Of a stretch of 64,000 nucleotides of DNA, positions 26,491-36,100 are shown one piece after another. Both the position numbers and the translations under genes were made by a program. Source of the stretch: Larkinella insperata (lineage in GTDB: Bacteria > Bacteroidota > Bacteroidia > Cytophagales > Spirosomataceae); NCBI RefSeq assembly GCF_026248825.1, contig NZ_CP110973.1, forward strand, positions 1,550,001 through 1,614,000, written 5' to 3'. The notes beneath the pieces were generated by a model. It was not told the DNA's origin. It saw only the letters and a program-made list of their open reading frames with translations, and ran no database searches. Position 1 is the first letter of the stretch, and each line of letters begins with the position of its first letter.

Positions 26491-26568
26491 ATGGAATTCT
26501 GGGTTTGGTTTATCATCGGCCTGTTGATCGGTTTTCTACTGCTGAAAGTTTTTAAAAGAAGAGTATAA
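26491..26568 (+). CDS. 25-residue single-helix membrane peptide (candidate)
   Basis: An ATG at 26491 opens 25 codons ending in TAA. The peptide begins MEFWVWFIIGLLIGFLLLKV and ends FKRRV: one hydrophobic helix of about 18 residues with a glycine pair, and a basic tail that should face the cytosol. It sits alone between dxr and rseP with a free upstream gap. No homologue is recognised. The membrane-peptide pattern is too regular to dismiss, but coding has not been shown. Confidence 0.5.
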   Translation: MEFWVWFIIGLLIGFLLLKVFKRRV

Positions 26569-26657
26569 GCTTACGCTCCTGCGTATTCAAAAACTGTAAT
26601 ACAACAAATTATCAATTAAAAAAGCCGTCGGTTTACCGATGCAATTAGTTTAGACGA

Positions 26658-27995
26658 ATGGAAATAGCAATCATGGCGGGACAGCTCATTCTGGGCCTGT
26701 CAATTTTAGTGGGTTTGCACGAGTTGGGGCACTTGCTGGCTGCCAAGGCGTTCGGGATGCGGGTAGAGCAGTATTTTATTGGCTTTCCGCCAAAAATCTG
26801 GAGCATCAAACGCGGTGAAACGGAATACGGTTTGGGTGCTATTCCCCTGGGCGGTTTCGTCAAAATTACCGGTATGATTGATGAATCGCTCGATACGAAA
26901 TCTCTGCAAAGTGAACCGCAACCCTGGGAATTTCGCTCGAAACCCGCCTGGCAACGGCTGATTGTGATGCTGGGGGGTATTATTATCAACATCATCACCG
27001 GGATTGTTATTTTCGTAATCCTGACTTACAAAAACGGCGAAACGTACCTGGCGGCCCGCGATGCTGAATACGGTATTGTAGCCTACGATCTGGCCAAGGG
27101 AATCGGCCTGAAAACAGGTGATAAGATTGTTAAAATCAACGGAAGAGACTTTGAAGATTTCAGCGATATCCGTAGTTCGGAGGTTTTTCTGGGTTCTGAT
27201 AGTTATTACACCGTGGAACGGAAAGGCACCGACGGTAAAGTTCAGCAGATCGACATCGACATTCCAAACGATTTTCTGGACAAATTATCGGATAAAAAGA
27301 ACGCCGGGCAGTTTCTGGAAGCTGCACAACCCTTCCGGGTTGGTGAACTCGTGCCGGGAATGCCCGCTGAAAAATCCGGCTTGAAAAAAGGCGATGTCAT
27401 CACCGCCGTTAACGGTCAGCCAACTCGTTTTTACCATGAGTTTCAGGGCGTCGTCAAAGCCAACGTTAACAAACCGATTACGCTGACGGTCAGCCGCCCG
27501 GGTGTTTCCCAGCCGGTTACGCTTAAAACAACCGTTACGGACAAAGGACAGATTGGTTTCGGGGCGGAGACGCTGCTGAAGAAAACGCATATCGATTACA
27601 CCTTCGGCCAGGCGCTGGTCAAAGGAACAGGACAAGCTTTTGGCGTTTTCTACGATACCATCAAAGGCTTTGGTAAGATTTTCCAGGGCAATGTATCGGC
27701 TTCCAACGCCCTGAGCGGCCCGATTGGAATTGCCCAGAATCTGTTTGGCGGCATCTGGGAGTGGAACCGCTTCTGGTTTGTAACGGGTCTGTTGTCCATG
27801 TCGCTCGCGTTCTTCAACGTCCTGCCCATTCCGGCGCTGGACGGCGGACACTCAACGCTTCTGCTCTACGAAATTGTCTCGGGCCGGAAACCGTCTGACC
27901 GTTTTCTGGAAGGTGCACAACGGGTTGGAATGGTGATTCTACTCGGATTGATGGCGTTTGCAATCTTTAATGATGTCTTTAAAGCGGTATTTTAA
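26658..27995 (+). CDS. rseP: Site-2 intramembrane protease RseP
   Basis: 445 residues, M50 family. The zinc motif HELGH is at residues 21-25 in the first helix, and the third-ligand motif FNVLPIPALDGGH is near 377-389 in a late helix. Two PDZ-type units lie between (around 115-190 and 215-290; GMPAEKSGLKKGDVITAVNG is the clearer one). RseP cuts anti-sigma factors and leftover signal peptides in the inner membrane. The next gene starts inside its last codons. Confidence 0.95.
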   Translation: MEIAIMAGQLILGLSILVGLHELGHLLAAKAFGMRVEQYFIGFPPKIWSIKRGETEYGLGAIPLGGFVKITGMIDESLDTKSLQSEPQPWEFRSKPAWQRLIVMLGGIIINIITGIVIFVILTYKNGETYLAARDAEYGIVAYDLAKGIGLKTGDKIVKINGRDFEDFSDIRSSEVFLGSDSYYTVERKGTDGKVQQIDIDIPNDFLDKLSDKKNAGQFLEAAQPFRVGELVPGMPAEKSGLKKGDVITAVNGQPTRFYHEFQGVVKANVNKPITLTVSRPGVSQPVTLKTTVTDKGQIGFGAETLLKKTHIDYTFGQALVKGTGQAFGVFYDTIKGFGKIFQGNVSASNALSGPIGIAQNLFGGIWEWNRFWFVTGLLSMSLAFFNVLPIPALDGGHSTLLLYEIVSGRKPSDRFLEGAQRVGMVILLGLMAFAIFNDVFKAVF

Positions 27996-28563
27996 ATTGA
28001 AGTCAGTACACAGAGTTGATCAAAGATTCCCAGCGCATCAGAGGGTACGTCTCCGTTCCCCTCTGGCTTTCACGGGTCAACTCTGTGTACTTATTTTATT
28101 GCTTGGCTTATCGGCCAGCAAGCCGGCGCATCCGGTGCATACCAGCGTTACACAAATGCAGTACAATGCCGCGGAGAAGACTTTTGAGGTAAGTTTGCGA
28201 GTCTTCACCGACGACCTGGAAGAAGCCTTAACCAAAGAAAACAACAACCAGCGCGTCCGGCTGAACGATAAAGACGCCAACAATCCGCTGGTGGAGCGCT
28301 ACATTCGCAGGCATTTCGGGCTGGCCAACTCCAGCCGTCAACGCAAACCATTCCGCTACCTGGGAAAAGAGCAGGAAATGGAGGCCACCTGGATTTACGT
28401 AGAAGTTCCTTACAGCGAACCCGTTGAAGGAAGCGTTCTGCAACAGTCCCTGCTGACTGAATTGTTCGATGATCAGGTTAATCTGGTCAATGTGTCATAC
28501 CTGTCACAAAAGAAAACCGTTTTGTTCCGCAAAAGCAACACGCAGCAGGTTCTAACCTGGTAA
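27970..28563 (+). CDS. DUF6702-like exported protein
   Basis: 197 residues from the ATG pair at 27970/27973. The mature part (HPVHTSVTQMQYNAAEKTFEVSLRVFTDDLEEAL) matches a family of small secreted Bacteroidota proteins of unknown function annotated DUF6702. The start overlaps the rseP end by 26 bases. The n-region before the hydrophobic core is oddly long: residues 12-41 are encoded by a nested palindrome at 28005-28091. Leaving out its 87 bases restores a compact signal peptide (MMSLKRYFKLKSILLLGLSA) in the same frame. Confidence 0.75.
   Translation: MMSLKRYFKLKSVHRVDQRFPAHQRVRLRSPLAFTGQLCVLILLLGLSASKPAHPVHTSVTQMQYNAAEKTFEVSLRVFTDDLEEALTKENNNQRVRLNDKDANNPLVERYIRRHFGLANSSRQRKPFRYLGKEQEMEATWIYVEVPYSEPVEGSVLQQSLLTELFDDQVNLVNVSYLSQKKTVLFRKSNTQQVLTW
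28005..28091. repeat. Nested palindromic element inside the DUF6702 gene
   Basis: Outer arms AGTACACAGAGTTGA (28005-28019) and its exact complement (28077-28091) enclose an inner perfect pair CAGAGGG (28039-28045) and CCCTCTG (28059-28065). The whole is 87 bases, a multiple of three, and lies in the signal-peptide coding region. Confidence 0.75.
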
Positions 28564-28765
28564 TAACGTATTATAAGATTGGGCCATTCCACGTTTTGAG
28601 TTTCATTTCCTTTTGCGTTATTTGTAATCGGCACCGGCAGCTCAGTAGTTTTTCTGCTGATAATCGTTTGGCACGCCCCTTGCGCTATCTATAAATCTTT
28701 GTTTCTCAGTATCTCTTAAGCCTGTATATGGCAGCAATTACTGCCACTTTGGCAGGCACCCAACT
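28564..28765 (+). other. Non-coding gap before lon
   Basis: About 200 bases without a gene. Besides the sigma-54-like site at 28669-28683 there is a small dyad (CTGCCA...TGGCAG near 28741-28755) just before the lon start. No vegetative promoter with good spacing was found; AATCTTTG at 28694-28701 is the nearest -7 match. Confidence 0.5.
28669..28683 (+). promoter_or_regulatory. Sigma-54-type -24/-12 sequence upstream of lon
   Basis: TGGCACG-CCCC-TTGC matches the RpoN consensus TGGCACG-N4-TTGC, with the invariant GG and GC exactly ten bases apart. It stands about 83 bases before the lon ATG. No activator site has been identified. Confidence 0.5.
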
Positions 28766-31291
28766 ATGAGTATAAGTAATAGAAATAAATACGATACCCA
28801 ATTATGGCTGGCTGAGTCGGATCTGGACAATCTCGAAATTGTTCCGCTGGGCTCAGCGGATGACGCCGACGAAGATTATATTGTACCCAGCGACCTGTCT
28901 ATCCTTCCCGTCCGGAACACCGTACTGTTTCCGGGGATGGTGATTCCCGTGACGGTCGGACGGCAAAAGTCGATTAAATTAGTTAAGAAGGCTTATAAAG
29001 GAAATCGCATCATTGGCGTCGTTGCGCAGTCGAATCAGCAGAAAGATGAGCCAACGGCCGACGATCTTTACCGCCTGGGCACCGTAGCCTATATTATTAA
29101 GATGATTACCCTGCCCGACGGTAACATTACCATCATTATCCAGGGTAAGAAGCGGTTTGAGATTGTTAATTTCCTGCAGGAAGAGCCGTATCTGACGGCC
29201 AATGTGCGGCAAATTGACGACCACTTTCCCAATCCGAACCGCAAGGAGTCGAAAGCCCTGATTCAATCCCTGAAAGAATCAGCTTATAAAATTCTGCGTT
29301 TAAACCCGGAGATTCCGCAGGAAGCCCGGATTGCACTGGATAACATCGAAAGCCCGATGTTTCTGATGCACTTCCTTTCGTCGAACATTGAGGGCGAAGT
29401 GGCCGACAAGCAGAAATTACTGGAAACCACCGAAGGCGCCCAACAAGCCACGCTTTTGCTGGAGTTCATGCTGCGCCAAATCCAGTTGCTGGAACTGAAG
29501 CGCGAAATCCAGACCAAAGCCAGCTCGGATATTGACCAGCAGCAGCGCGACTATTTTCTGCGGCAACAAATCAAAGTTCTGCAGGATGAACTCGGGATGG
29601 ACAGCCCCGACCGCGATCTGGAAGAAATTCGGCTTCGGGCGGCCCGGAAAAAGTGGCCAGCTTCGGTTCATGCCCATTTTGATAAGGAGCTGAACAAACT
29701 CCAGCGGATTAACCCGATGGCGCCGGAATATCCGGTCACCATGAATTACATCGAACTGCTGGTTGACCTTCCGTGGAGCGAGTATTCAAAAGATAACTTC
29801 GATCTGAAACGGGCGCAGAAAATACTGGACAGCGACCACTTCGGACTGGAGAAAGTGAAGGAACGGATCATTGAATACCTGGCCGTTCTGAAACTGAAAA
29901 ATGACCGCGCTTTCGAAGGTATGAAAGCCCCGATTTTGTGTCTGTATGGTCCTCCGGGCGTTGGTAAAACGTCGCTGGGCCGATCGTTAGCCAAGGCGCT
30001 GGGCCGTAAATACATTCGGATGGCACTGGGCGGGGTTCATGACGAAGCCGAAATCCGGGGCCACCGCAAAACATACATCGGTGCTATGCCGGGTAAAATC
30101 ATTCAGAATATTAAAAAAGCCGATTCATCGAACCCGGTTTTTATCCTGGATGAAATTGACAAGGTTAGTTCGGATTTCCGTGGAGATCCGTCATCGGCCC
30201 TGCTTGAAGTGCTCGATCCGGAACAGAATTCGACGTTCATCGACAATTATCTTGAAGTCGAATACGACCTCTCAAAGATTTTGTTCATTGCAACGGCCAA
30301 CTCGCTTGACACCATTCATCCGGCCCTCCGCGACCGGATGGAAATCATTGAGTTGACGGGCTATACCGTTGAAGAAAAGATTCAGATTGCCAAGAAATAC
30401 CTGATTCCGAAACAACGGAAAGAACACGGTTTGAAGCCCAAAGACCTGGTGGTCGACGACAAGGCCATTCAGCGGATTATTGAAGGCTATACCCGTGAAT
30501 CCGGCGTTCGGACGCTGGAGCAGAAGATCGGGGCGCTCGTCCGCAAGGTTGCGAAATCCATTGCGCTGGAAGAAGACTATCCGAAAACCATCAAACCGGC
30601 GGATGTGGCCAAAATGCTGGGTGCTGAAATTTTCGACCGGGACCTGTATTCTGACGACGACATTGCCGGTATTGTGACGGGCCTGGCCTGGACGCAGGTC
30701 GGTGGTGAAATTCTCTTTATCGAATCGAGCCTGAGCCGCGGCAAAGGGAATCTGACCCTCTCGGGTCAGTTGGGCGATGTCATGAAGGAATCGGCGATTA
30801 CGGCATTGTCGTACCTGAAAGCGCACTCGGAGCAGCTGGGCATCGATTACAACATCTTTAACCATTACGATCTGCACGTTCACATTCCAGCCGGGGCTGT
30901 ACCAAAAGATGGCCCTTCGGCGGGTATTACGATGCTCACGTCGATGGCATCAATTTTTACCCAGCGCCGTGTGCGGCCGTTCCTGGCGATGACGGGTGAG
31001 GTTACACTCCGGGGGAAGGTGTTGCCCGTTGGTGGTATCAAAGAGAAGATTCTGGCGGCCAACCGCGCGGGCGTGAAAGAGATTCTGCTCTGCTCGAAAA
31101 ACCGCAAGGATGTAGAAGAAATTAACCCAAGCTATATCAAGGATCTGACGTTTCATTACGTCGATACCGTCGATCAGGTACTGGAAACGGCTTTGCTGCC
31201 GCAGCAGGTTTCCAAACCTATGAAGTTTGTTTTTCCGAAGGATAAAGAGAAGGAAATCGAATCGACTCCCGAGAAGGTAACGGTTTTGTAG
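28766..31291 (+). CDS. lon: ATP-dependent protease Lon
   Basis: 841 residues. The N-terminal substrate-binding domain (about 40-245) is followed by coiled-coil, an AAA+ module with Walker A GPPGVGKT at 395-402 and Walker B VFILDEID near 455-462, and the C-terminal serine protease with Ser718 in KDGPSAGI and Lys761 in GGIKEK. LonA forms a cytosolic hexamer that degrades damaged and regulatory proteins. It is about 60 residues longer than E. coli Lon, mostly at the two ends. A strong terminator follows. Confidence 0.97.
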   Translation: MSISNRNKYDTQLWLAESDLDNLEIVPLGSADDADEDYIVPSDLSILPVRNTVLFPGMVIPVTVGRQKSIKLVKKAYKGNRIIGVVAQSNQQKDEPTADDLYRLGTVAYIIKMITLPDGNITIIIQGKKRFEIVNFLQEEPYLTANVRQIDDHFPNPNRKESKALIQSLKESAYKILRLNPEIPQEARIALDNIESPMFLMHFLSSNIEGEVADKQKLLETTEGAQQATLLLEFMLRQIQLLELKREIQTKASSDIDQQQRDYFLRQQIKVLQDELGMDSPDRDLEEIRLRAARKKWPASVHAHFDKELNKLQRINPMAPEYPVTMNYIELLVDLPWSEYSKDNFDLKRAQKILDSDHFGLEKVKERIIEYLAVLKLKNDRAFEGMKAPILCLYGPPGVGKTSLGRSLAKALGRKYIRMALGGVHDEAEIRGHRKTYIGAMPGKIIQNIKKADSSNPVFILDEIDKVSSDFRGDPSSALLEVLDPEQNSTFIDNYLEVEYDLSKILFIATANSLDTIHPALRDRMEIIELTGYTVEEKIQIAKKYLIPKQRKEHGLKPKDLVVDDKAIQRIIEGYTRESGVRTLEQKIGALVRKVAKSIALEEDYPKTIKPADVAKMLGAEIFDRDLYSDDDIAGIVTGLAWTQVGGEILFIESSLSRGKGNLTLSGQLGDVMKESAITALSYLKAHSEQLGIDYNIFNHYDLHVHIPAGAVPKDGPSAGITMLTSMASIFTQRRVRPFLAMTGEVTLRGKVLPVGGIKEKILAANRAGVKEILLCSKNRKDVEEINPSYIKDLTFHYVDTVDQVLETALLPQQVSKPMKFVFPKDKEKEIESTPEKVTVL

Positions 31292-31309
31292 GCAACTCGC
31301 TTTAAGAAG

Positions 31310-31369
31310 AAAACCACCGCCCGGCTAACTTTTAGCTATCCGGGCGGTGGTTTTTCATTTTTTTGCCTT
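31310..31369 (+). terminator. Terminator of lon
   Basis: A 15-bp perfect stem (AAAACCACCGCCCGG at 31310-31324, complement at 31340-31354) is followed by T-rich sequence to about 31369. Confidence 0.92.
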
Positions 31370-31481
31370 ACTCACATTTGAAAGAGGGAAAGCCGATGAG
31401 TGGCTGGCCTTCCGTTCTGCGCTAGCACTGGCTAAATTAAGTACCAGCGACAGTGGCTTTTTCTCTCCAACCGGTAAAAAA

Positions 31482-31513
31482 ACATCCTTTCCCAATAACT
31501 CAGGAAAGGATGT
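31482..31513 (-). terminator. Terminator of the susD-like gene
   Basis: An 11-bp stem (ACATCCTTTCC at 31482-31492, complement at 31503-31513) with a ten-base loop is followed on the minus strand by TTTTTT. Confidence 0.88.
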
Positions 31514-31546
31514 CTTGCACGCGTAATAAGTTACTTCAGCCGCTTC

Positions 31547-33001
31547 TTATTGCTTATCCCACCAGATGCGGGTGTATTGGGTATCCGGGCCCTGGCTAGC
31601 GATGACAGCGTTGTAATTGGCAGAATTCAGCGTTCCTTCCGTTGAAACCGGATAGGCTAAACGACGGGGAATGTCGGTACCGCCGTTGAGCGGAGAGGCC
31701 GCCGGCTTCAACACCGGATAACCCGTACGACGCCATGAGTTCCATGCCTGCGTTCCCTGGAAGAACAGAGCGATCCAACGTTGCGTGGCGATTTGCTCGA
31801 TAGCTTTTGCATCCGTATAAGCAACATCTGCTTGAGCAATGTAAGCCGTGTAGGCAGCATCTGTATAAGCTGCTCCCATCCATTGTTGAAGCGAAGCTTT
31901 AACCGCCGATTCGTACAGCGCCTTGGCATCACCGGTAATCCAGCCCAATTTAGCCGCTTCGGCCTGCGCAAACAGTACTTCCGCATAGGTTACAACATTA
32001 ACTGGAGCATTTTGCGCAGCAAGTGTTGAAGCCGCCAGCGAGAAGTTTTGAGCCGGACCGGCTGGTGGGAAGGCTGCGTATGGAGCACCCGTATACTCGC
32101 CCCGCTGGTTGGTAGCTGCTATGTAGGGCAAACGCGGATCGTTTACTTTCTTCAGGTAGTTGATAAACACGTCGCTAACGGCAAAATCTTTCCGGTTACC
32201 TGTCACGTAGTTATTATACAACGGGTTTTCGTTGTTAGCATCGGACAGGAAGGAATAGCGTACATTATCGGCATTGGAGGCTAAAACGCCATCAGCCAGA
32301 GCCGCCGTAAACTCAGCTTTCCCTTTGGTTGGATCGACCTTCGAAAGTTGAAGTGCCATCAGCATGCGTTGGGTTGCGGCAAACTTTTTCCAGTTCGTGG
32401 CATTCCCGTTCAGCAAAATATCACCTTTTACTGCAGCCCCACCATCGAATTGAGCGGCTGCTTCCTTGAACTCCTTGAACAGGTCGTTGTAAATATCCTG
32501 CTGCTTGTCAAAAGCTGGTGAAAAGTTTTCCGCACCTTTCAAAGCTTGCGTATACGGCACATCACCCCAACGGTCCGTAATCCACCGGTAGATATACGCT
32601 TTCAGAATCCGCGCAACCGCAATCTGGTTGTTATTCGAACCGTACGTTGCTACACTGGCTTTGGTAGCTGGATTTGTATTCTGATCAATGATCGCTTGTA
32701 GGTTTACCAGCGGACCTGAATATAAACCGTTATAACTGAAGTTGATCGTTTTGTACCGTGAATCCTCGATGTAGGTAACATCGCTGAACTGCTGTACGTA
32801 TAGAGCCGGAACAATGTTAAAACCGCCCGGACCTACCTGGCTATTGGTTGTTCCAACGCCAGTTCGAATGGCTCCCGTAAACAAGTTCGCGGTGTTAGGT
32901 AACAACGGACTGTTTGGGTTGACATTCATTTCTTCGAAGTTGTTACAGGCTACTGTAGACAACATCAACCCTGCCAAAACAAGGGGCTTATAAAATTTCA
33001 T
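31547..33001 (-). CDS. SusD/RagB-like nutrient-binding outer-membrane lipoprotein (SusD_2 type)
   Basis: 484 residues. Lipoprotein signal with lipobox TVAC (Cys19), followed by NNFEEMNVNPNSP, the usual start of the SusD-like_2 group. Helical TPR-like segments follow (ARILKAYIYRWITDRWGDVPYTQAL near 130, and VVTYAEVLFAQAEAAKLGW near 335). SusD-like proteins cap the SusC transporter barrel and hold the ligand. It lies after the susC-like gene on the same strand. No glycoside hydrolase, peptidase or ECF sigma/anti-sigma pair is nearby, so the substrate is open; this group is often tied to peptides or oligosaccharides. Confidence 0.92.
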   Translation of the reverse strand: MKFYKPLVLAGLMLSTVACNNFEEMNVNPNSPLLPNTANLFTGAIRTGVGTTNSQVGPGGFNIVPALYVQQFSDVTYIEDSRYKTINFSYNGLYSGPLVNLQAIIDQNTNPATKASVATYGSNNNQIAVARILKAYIYRWITDRWGDVPYTQALKGAENFSPAFDKQQDIYNDLFKEFKEAAAQFDGGAAVKGDILLNGNATNWKKFAATQRMLMALQLSKVDPTKGKAEFTAALADGVLASNADNVRYSFLSDANNENPLYNNYVTGNRKDFAVSDVFINYLKKVNDPRLPYIAATNQRGEYTGAPYAAFPPAGPAQNFSLAASTLAAQNAPVNVVTYAEVLFAQAEAAKLGWITGDAKALYESAVKASLQQWMGAAYTDAAYTAYIAQADVAYTDAKAIEQIATQRWIALFFQGTQAWNSWRRTGYPVLKPAASPLNGGTDIPRRLAYPVSTEGTLNSANYNAVIASQGPDTQYTRIWWDKQ

Positions 33002-33048
33002 AATGTCTGTTTTGAAAAGTTTGTTGTGACTGCAAGTCAGGTTAGAAA

Positions 33049-33076
33049 GCTCCTATTTCATAACGAAAATAGGAGC
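33049..33076 (-). terminator. Hairpin between susC-like and susD-like genes
   Basis: GCTCCTATTT and its complement form a 10-bp stem with an eight-base loop, just after the susC-like stop. Only TTTC follows on the minus strand, so partial termination (lower susD output) is more likely than a full stop. Confidence 0.5.
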
Positions 33077-33102
33077 CTTTTCTATCCATTGTTTCGCATC
33101 TT

Positions 33103-36100
33103 TTAGAGGCCAAGACGCAGGTTGACACCGAACGAGCGAACCGGCGGCAACTGGCCACCTTCGTACCACAAAGTCTCTGATTCTGAGATGTCGATACCAC
33201 CACCAACAGCGCTGTAAATCAGGAACGGGTTACGGGCAATCAGCGAGATGTTGGCTGATTTGATAAACTTACCGAGTATGTTTTTGGGCAGGTTGTAACC
33301 CAGAGCGATTTCCCGCATTTTGATGTAAGACTTGTCGTAAATCCAGTACTCGTTCAGGGCAAACAGCCAGCCTTCGTAGAGAGTCTGTGCATCAACCCGC
33401 GTGGTGTTCGGCTGACCGTCTTCGGTTACACCTTCTAACAAAACACCACCGCCCGTGGCCGGATCATCACGCAACGGCTTGCCCAACTCGTTCAGGCCAG
33501 CGGTTTCGGCACCCAGACCAGAGTAGTTGTTGAACATCTTGGTCGTCGAGAAGAATTTACCACCCGCAATGAAGTCGGCGTTAACACGCAAAGACAGCCC
33601 TTTATACGTAAATGTGTTCAGGAAACCACCTTTGAATTTCGGCAGAACCGAACCCAGGGGTACGTTTTCTTCCTTGATATACAAGCCGGCGTTGGAGCCG
33701 CTGCCGTATACCATGCGGTTCCCGTTTGCATCTTTCTTGATTCCCTGGCCAACCAGCAAGCCCCAGTCTTGGCCTTCGCGGGCGTTCAAGGTCAATGTAC
33801 GCCACTGCGGACCATCAATCTGGTAGTTGGTTAAGCCATCCTGCAGTTTGACAACTTTCGAACGGTTGCGGTCCAGGTTGATATCAAATTCCCAGGTGAA
33901 GCCCGAAGCGGAACGAACCGGAACGGCGTTAATATGCAATTCCAGACCGCTGGTTTGAATCAGACCGGCGTTGATAACGGCATTGGTATAACCGCTAGTC
34001 GGTGTAACCGGGATCGGAATAATCTGGTTCTTGTTGTCGTTGCGATAGGCCGTAAATTCAAAGCCCAGTCGGTTGTTCAGGAAACGCAGGTCAATCCCTC
34101 CTTCATACGATGATGATAAACCGGGCTGCAGACCAGCGTTTGGCAGCGTTCCGGGCAGAAACAACGTAGCGTTGCTGCCGTAAGCCGTACCGGAGCTATA
34201 CGCCAGGGCCGTTTGGTAAGGTCCTACGTCAGTACCAACCTGTGCATAACCCGCGCGAATTTTACCGTAGGACAAGATGTTGTTCTGCGGAATGAGCTCG
34301 GAGAACACCAGACCCGCAGAGATGGAAGGATACAGGTACGAGTTGTTAGCTTTCGGCAGGGTTGATGCCCAGTCATTCCGAATGGAAGCTTCCACAAAAA
34401 CAAAGTCTTTGTATCCAACGCTTACGTTTCCAAAAAGGCTGTTTACCTGCCGCTCATACAAGTAATTGTTCGCTATTGGCCGGTTGATTGAAGCGGCAAT
34501 GTTGTAGAAGTTCGGTGCAGAAAGACCACCCACGGTTGCCTGAAGCTGACCTTCAATCCGGTTGTAACGGATGTTACCCCCTACGTTTGCAACCAGTGAC
34601 CAGTCTGCAATTTCCTGGTTGTAGCTTACCAGTGCTTCGTAGTTGTTTTCCCGGGCGCTTGCTCCAAACGTTGCATAAGCACCCAGCCCACCGGCGTTCA
34701 GAGTTCCCTGCGCAACGCGTGATTCCTGGTTAAAGTAGTTCTGATCGCGACGAACCGTGGCCGAAGCCTTCAAGAATGGCGTAAATTCATACGTTAAGCC
34801 CAAGTCACCGAACAGCCTGTCGCTCCGGTTGGTGTTTGTATTTTCATACACCTGCGTATACGGGCTGTCCCAGTATTTTGGACGCGCGTCGGTGGGACCG
34901 CCGATGTTCCAGCTCCGGAATGTACCATCCGGGTTTCTGTAGTTACGCAGATCATCAATGCTCAGCTGACGCTGGAACCACTGGTTAAATGAACCAACGG
35001 TTTGGTTGTACCCGTTCAGCGTTGCGTTAGAAATCCCCAGCGGGCTATTGGAAGGCGTCGTACCCCCCGAAGAACCGTAACGGTCAGCCGGTAGGTTGTT
35101 CGTTTTGAACGCCGTGTAATTGATGTTCAGGTTGGCCGACAACTTGCTGCCAAACTTGATCGTATTTTTTGCGCTTATGAAATCGCGGGTTTGCGATGAA
35201 TTCGGAATAATACCGTTGTTGATAATGTGCGAGTACGAAATCCGGCTTTGGAACGCTTCCGTGCCGCGCGAGAAAGCAATGTTTGTGTTGTTGCTGATCG
35301 GCTTGGCGAAGAAATCACGCACGTTGTTCGGGTTGGCCGAGTAAGGCGTCAATTGACCGAACTGTGGTCCTTGCTGCCACGAAAAAGCCGAACGGTGCGG
35401 TTGATTATCAATCCGGGGCCCCCAGCTTTCGTCAGCGGAGTAATCCAATATGCGCTGTCCTTGGTAGTCAGCCCAGGAAGCCGGGTGAATCTTGGGATCA
35501 AATTCAAACGTTGCCCAGTCCTGAGAATAACCACCACCGTATTCGTTCTGGTAATTCGGCAGCATACCTACCATATCAAGCGTTGTGCTGTGGTTGATAT
35601 CCAGCTTGGTTTCACCCGCTTTAGCGCGCTTGGTCGTGATGACAATTACCCCGGCAGAAGCCCGGTTACCGTACAGAGCCGTGGCCGAAGGTCCTTTCAG
35701 AACGGAGAGGTTTTCCACATCGTCCATGTTCACCTGGCTTACATCGGTCGGCGTTCCATCGACAACGTACAGCGGATCTCCGCCCGTCAGCGAGTTGACA
35801 CCCCGGATCCGGATGCTCGGGCTACCAAATTTAGCCCCTGACTGACCCAGAACCTGTACACCGGCAATTTTACCGGCTAGTGCATTGGCTACGTTCTGAT
35901 CACGGGCGATGTTCAGTTTCTCCTGTTTCAGTTCCTGAACCGCATAGTTAAGGGCTTTCTTTTCCCGCGAGATACCAAGGGCCGTAACCACCACTTCCTG
36001 GAGCGTTGAAGCATCCGGTTCCAGTACGACATCAACGGTAGAACGGTTACCGATCGAAACGTCGGTTGTCTTAAATCCAATGAAGGAGAACGATAAAGTT

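Noticed and set aside
35227..35841. 204-codon open frame on the plus strand
   Set aside because: It is antisense to the well-supported susC-like gene, has no family features and no promoter.
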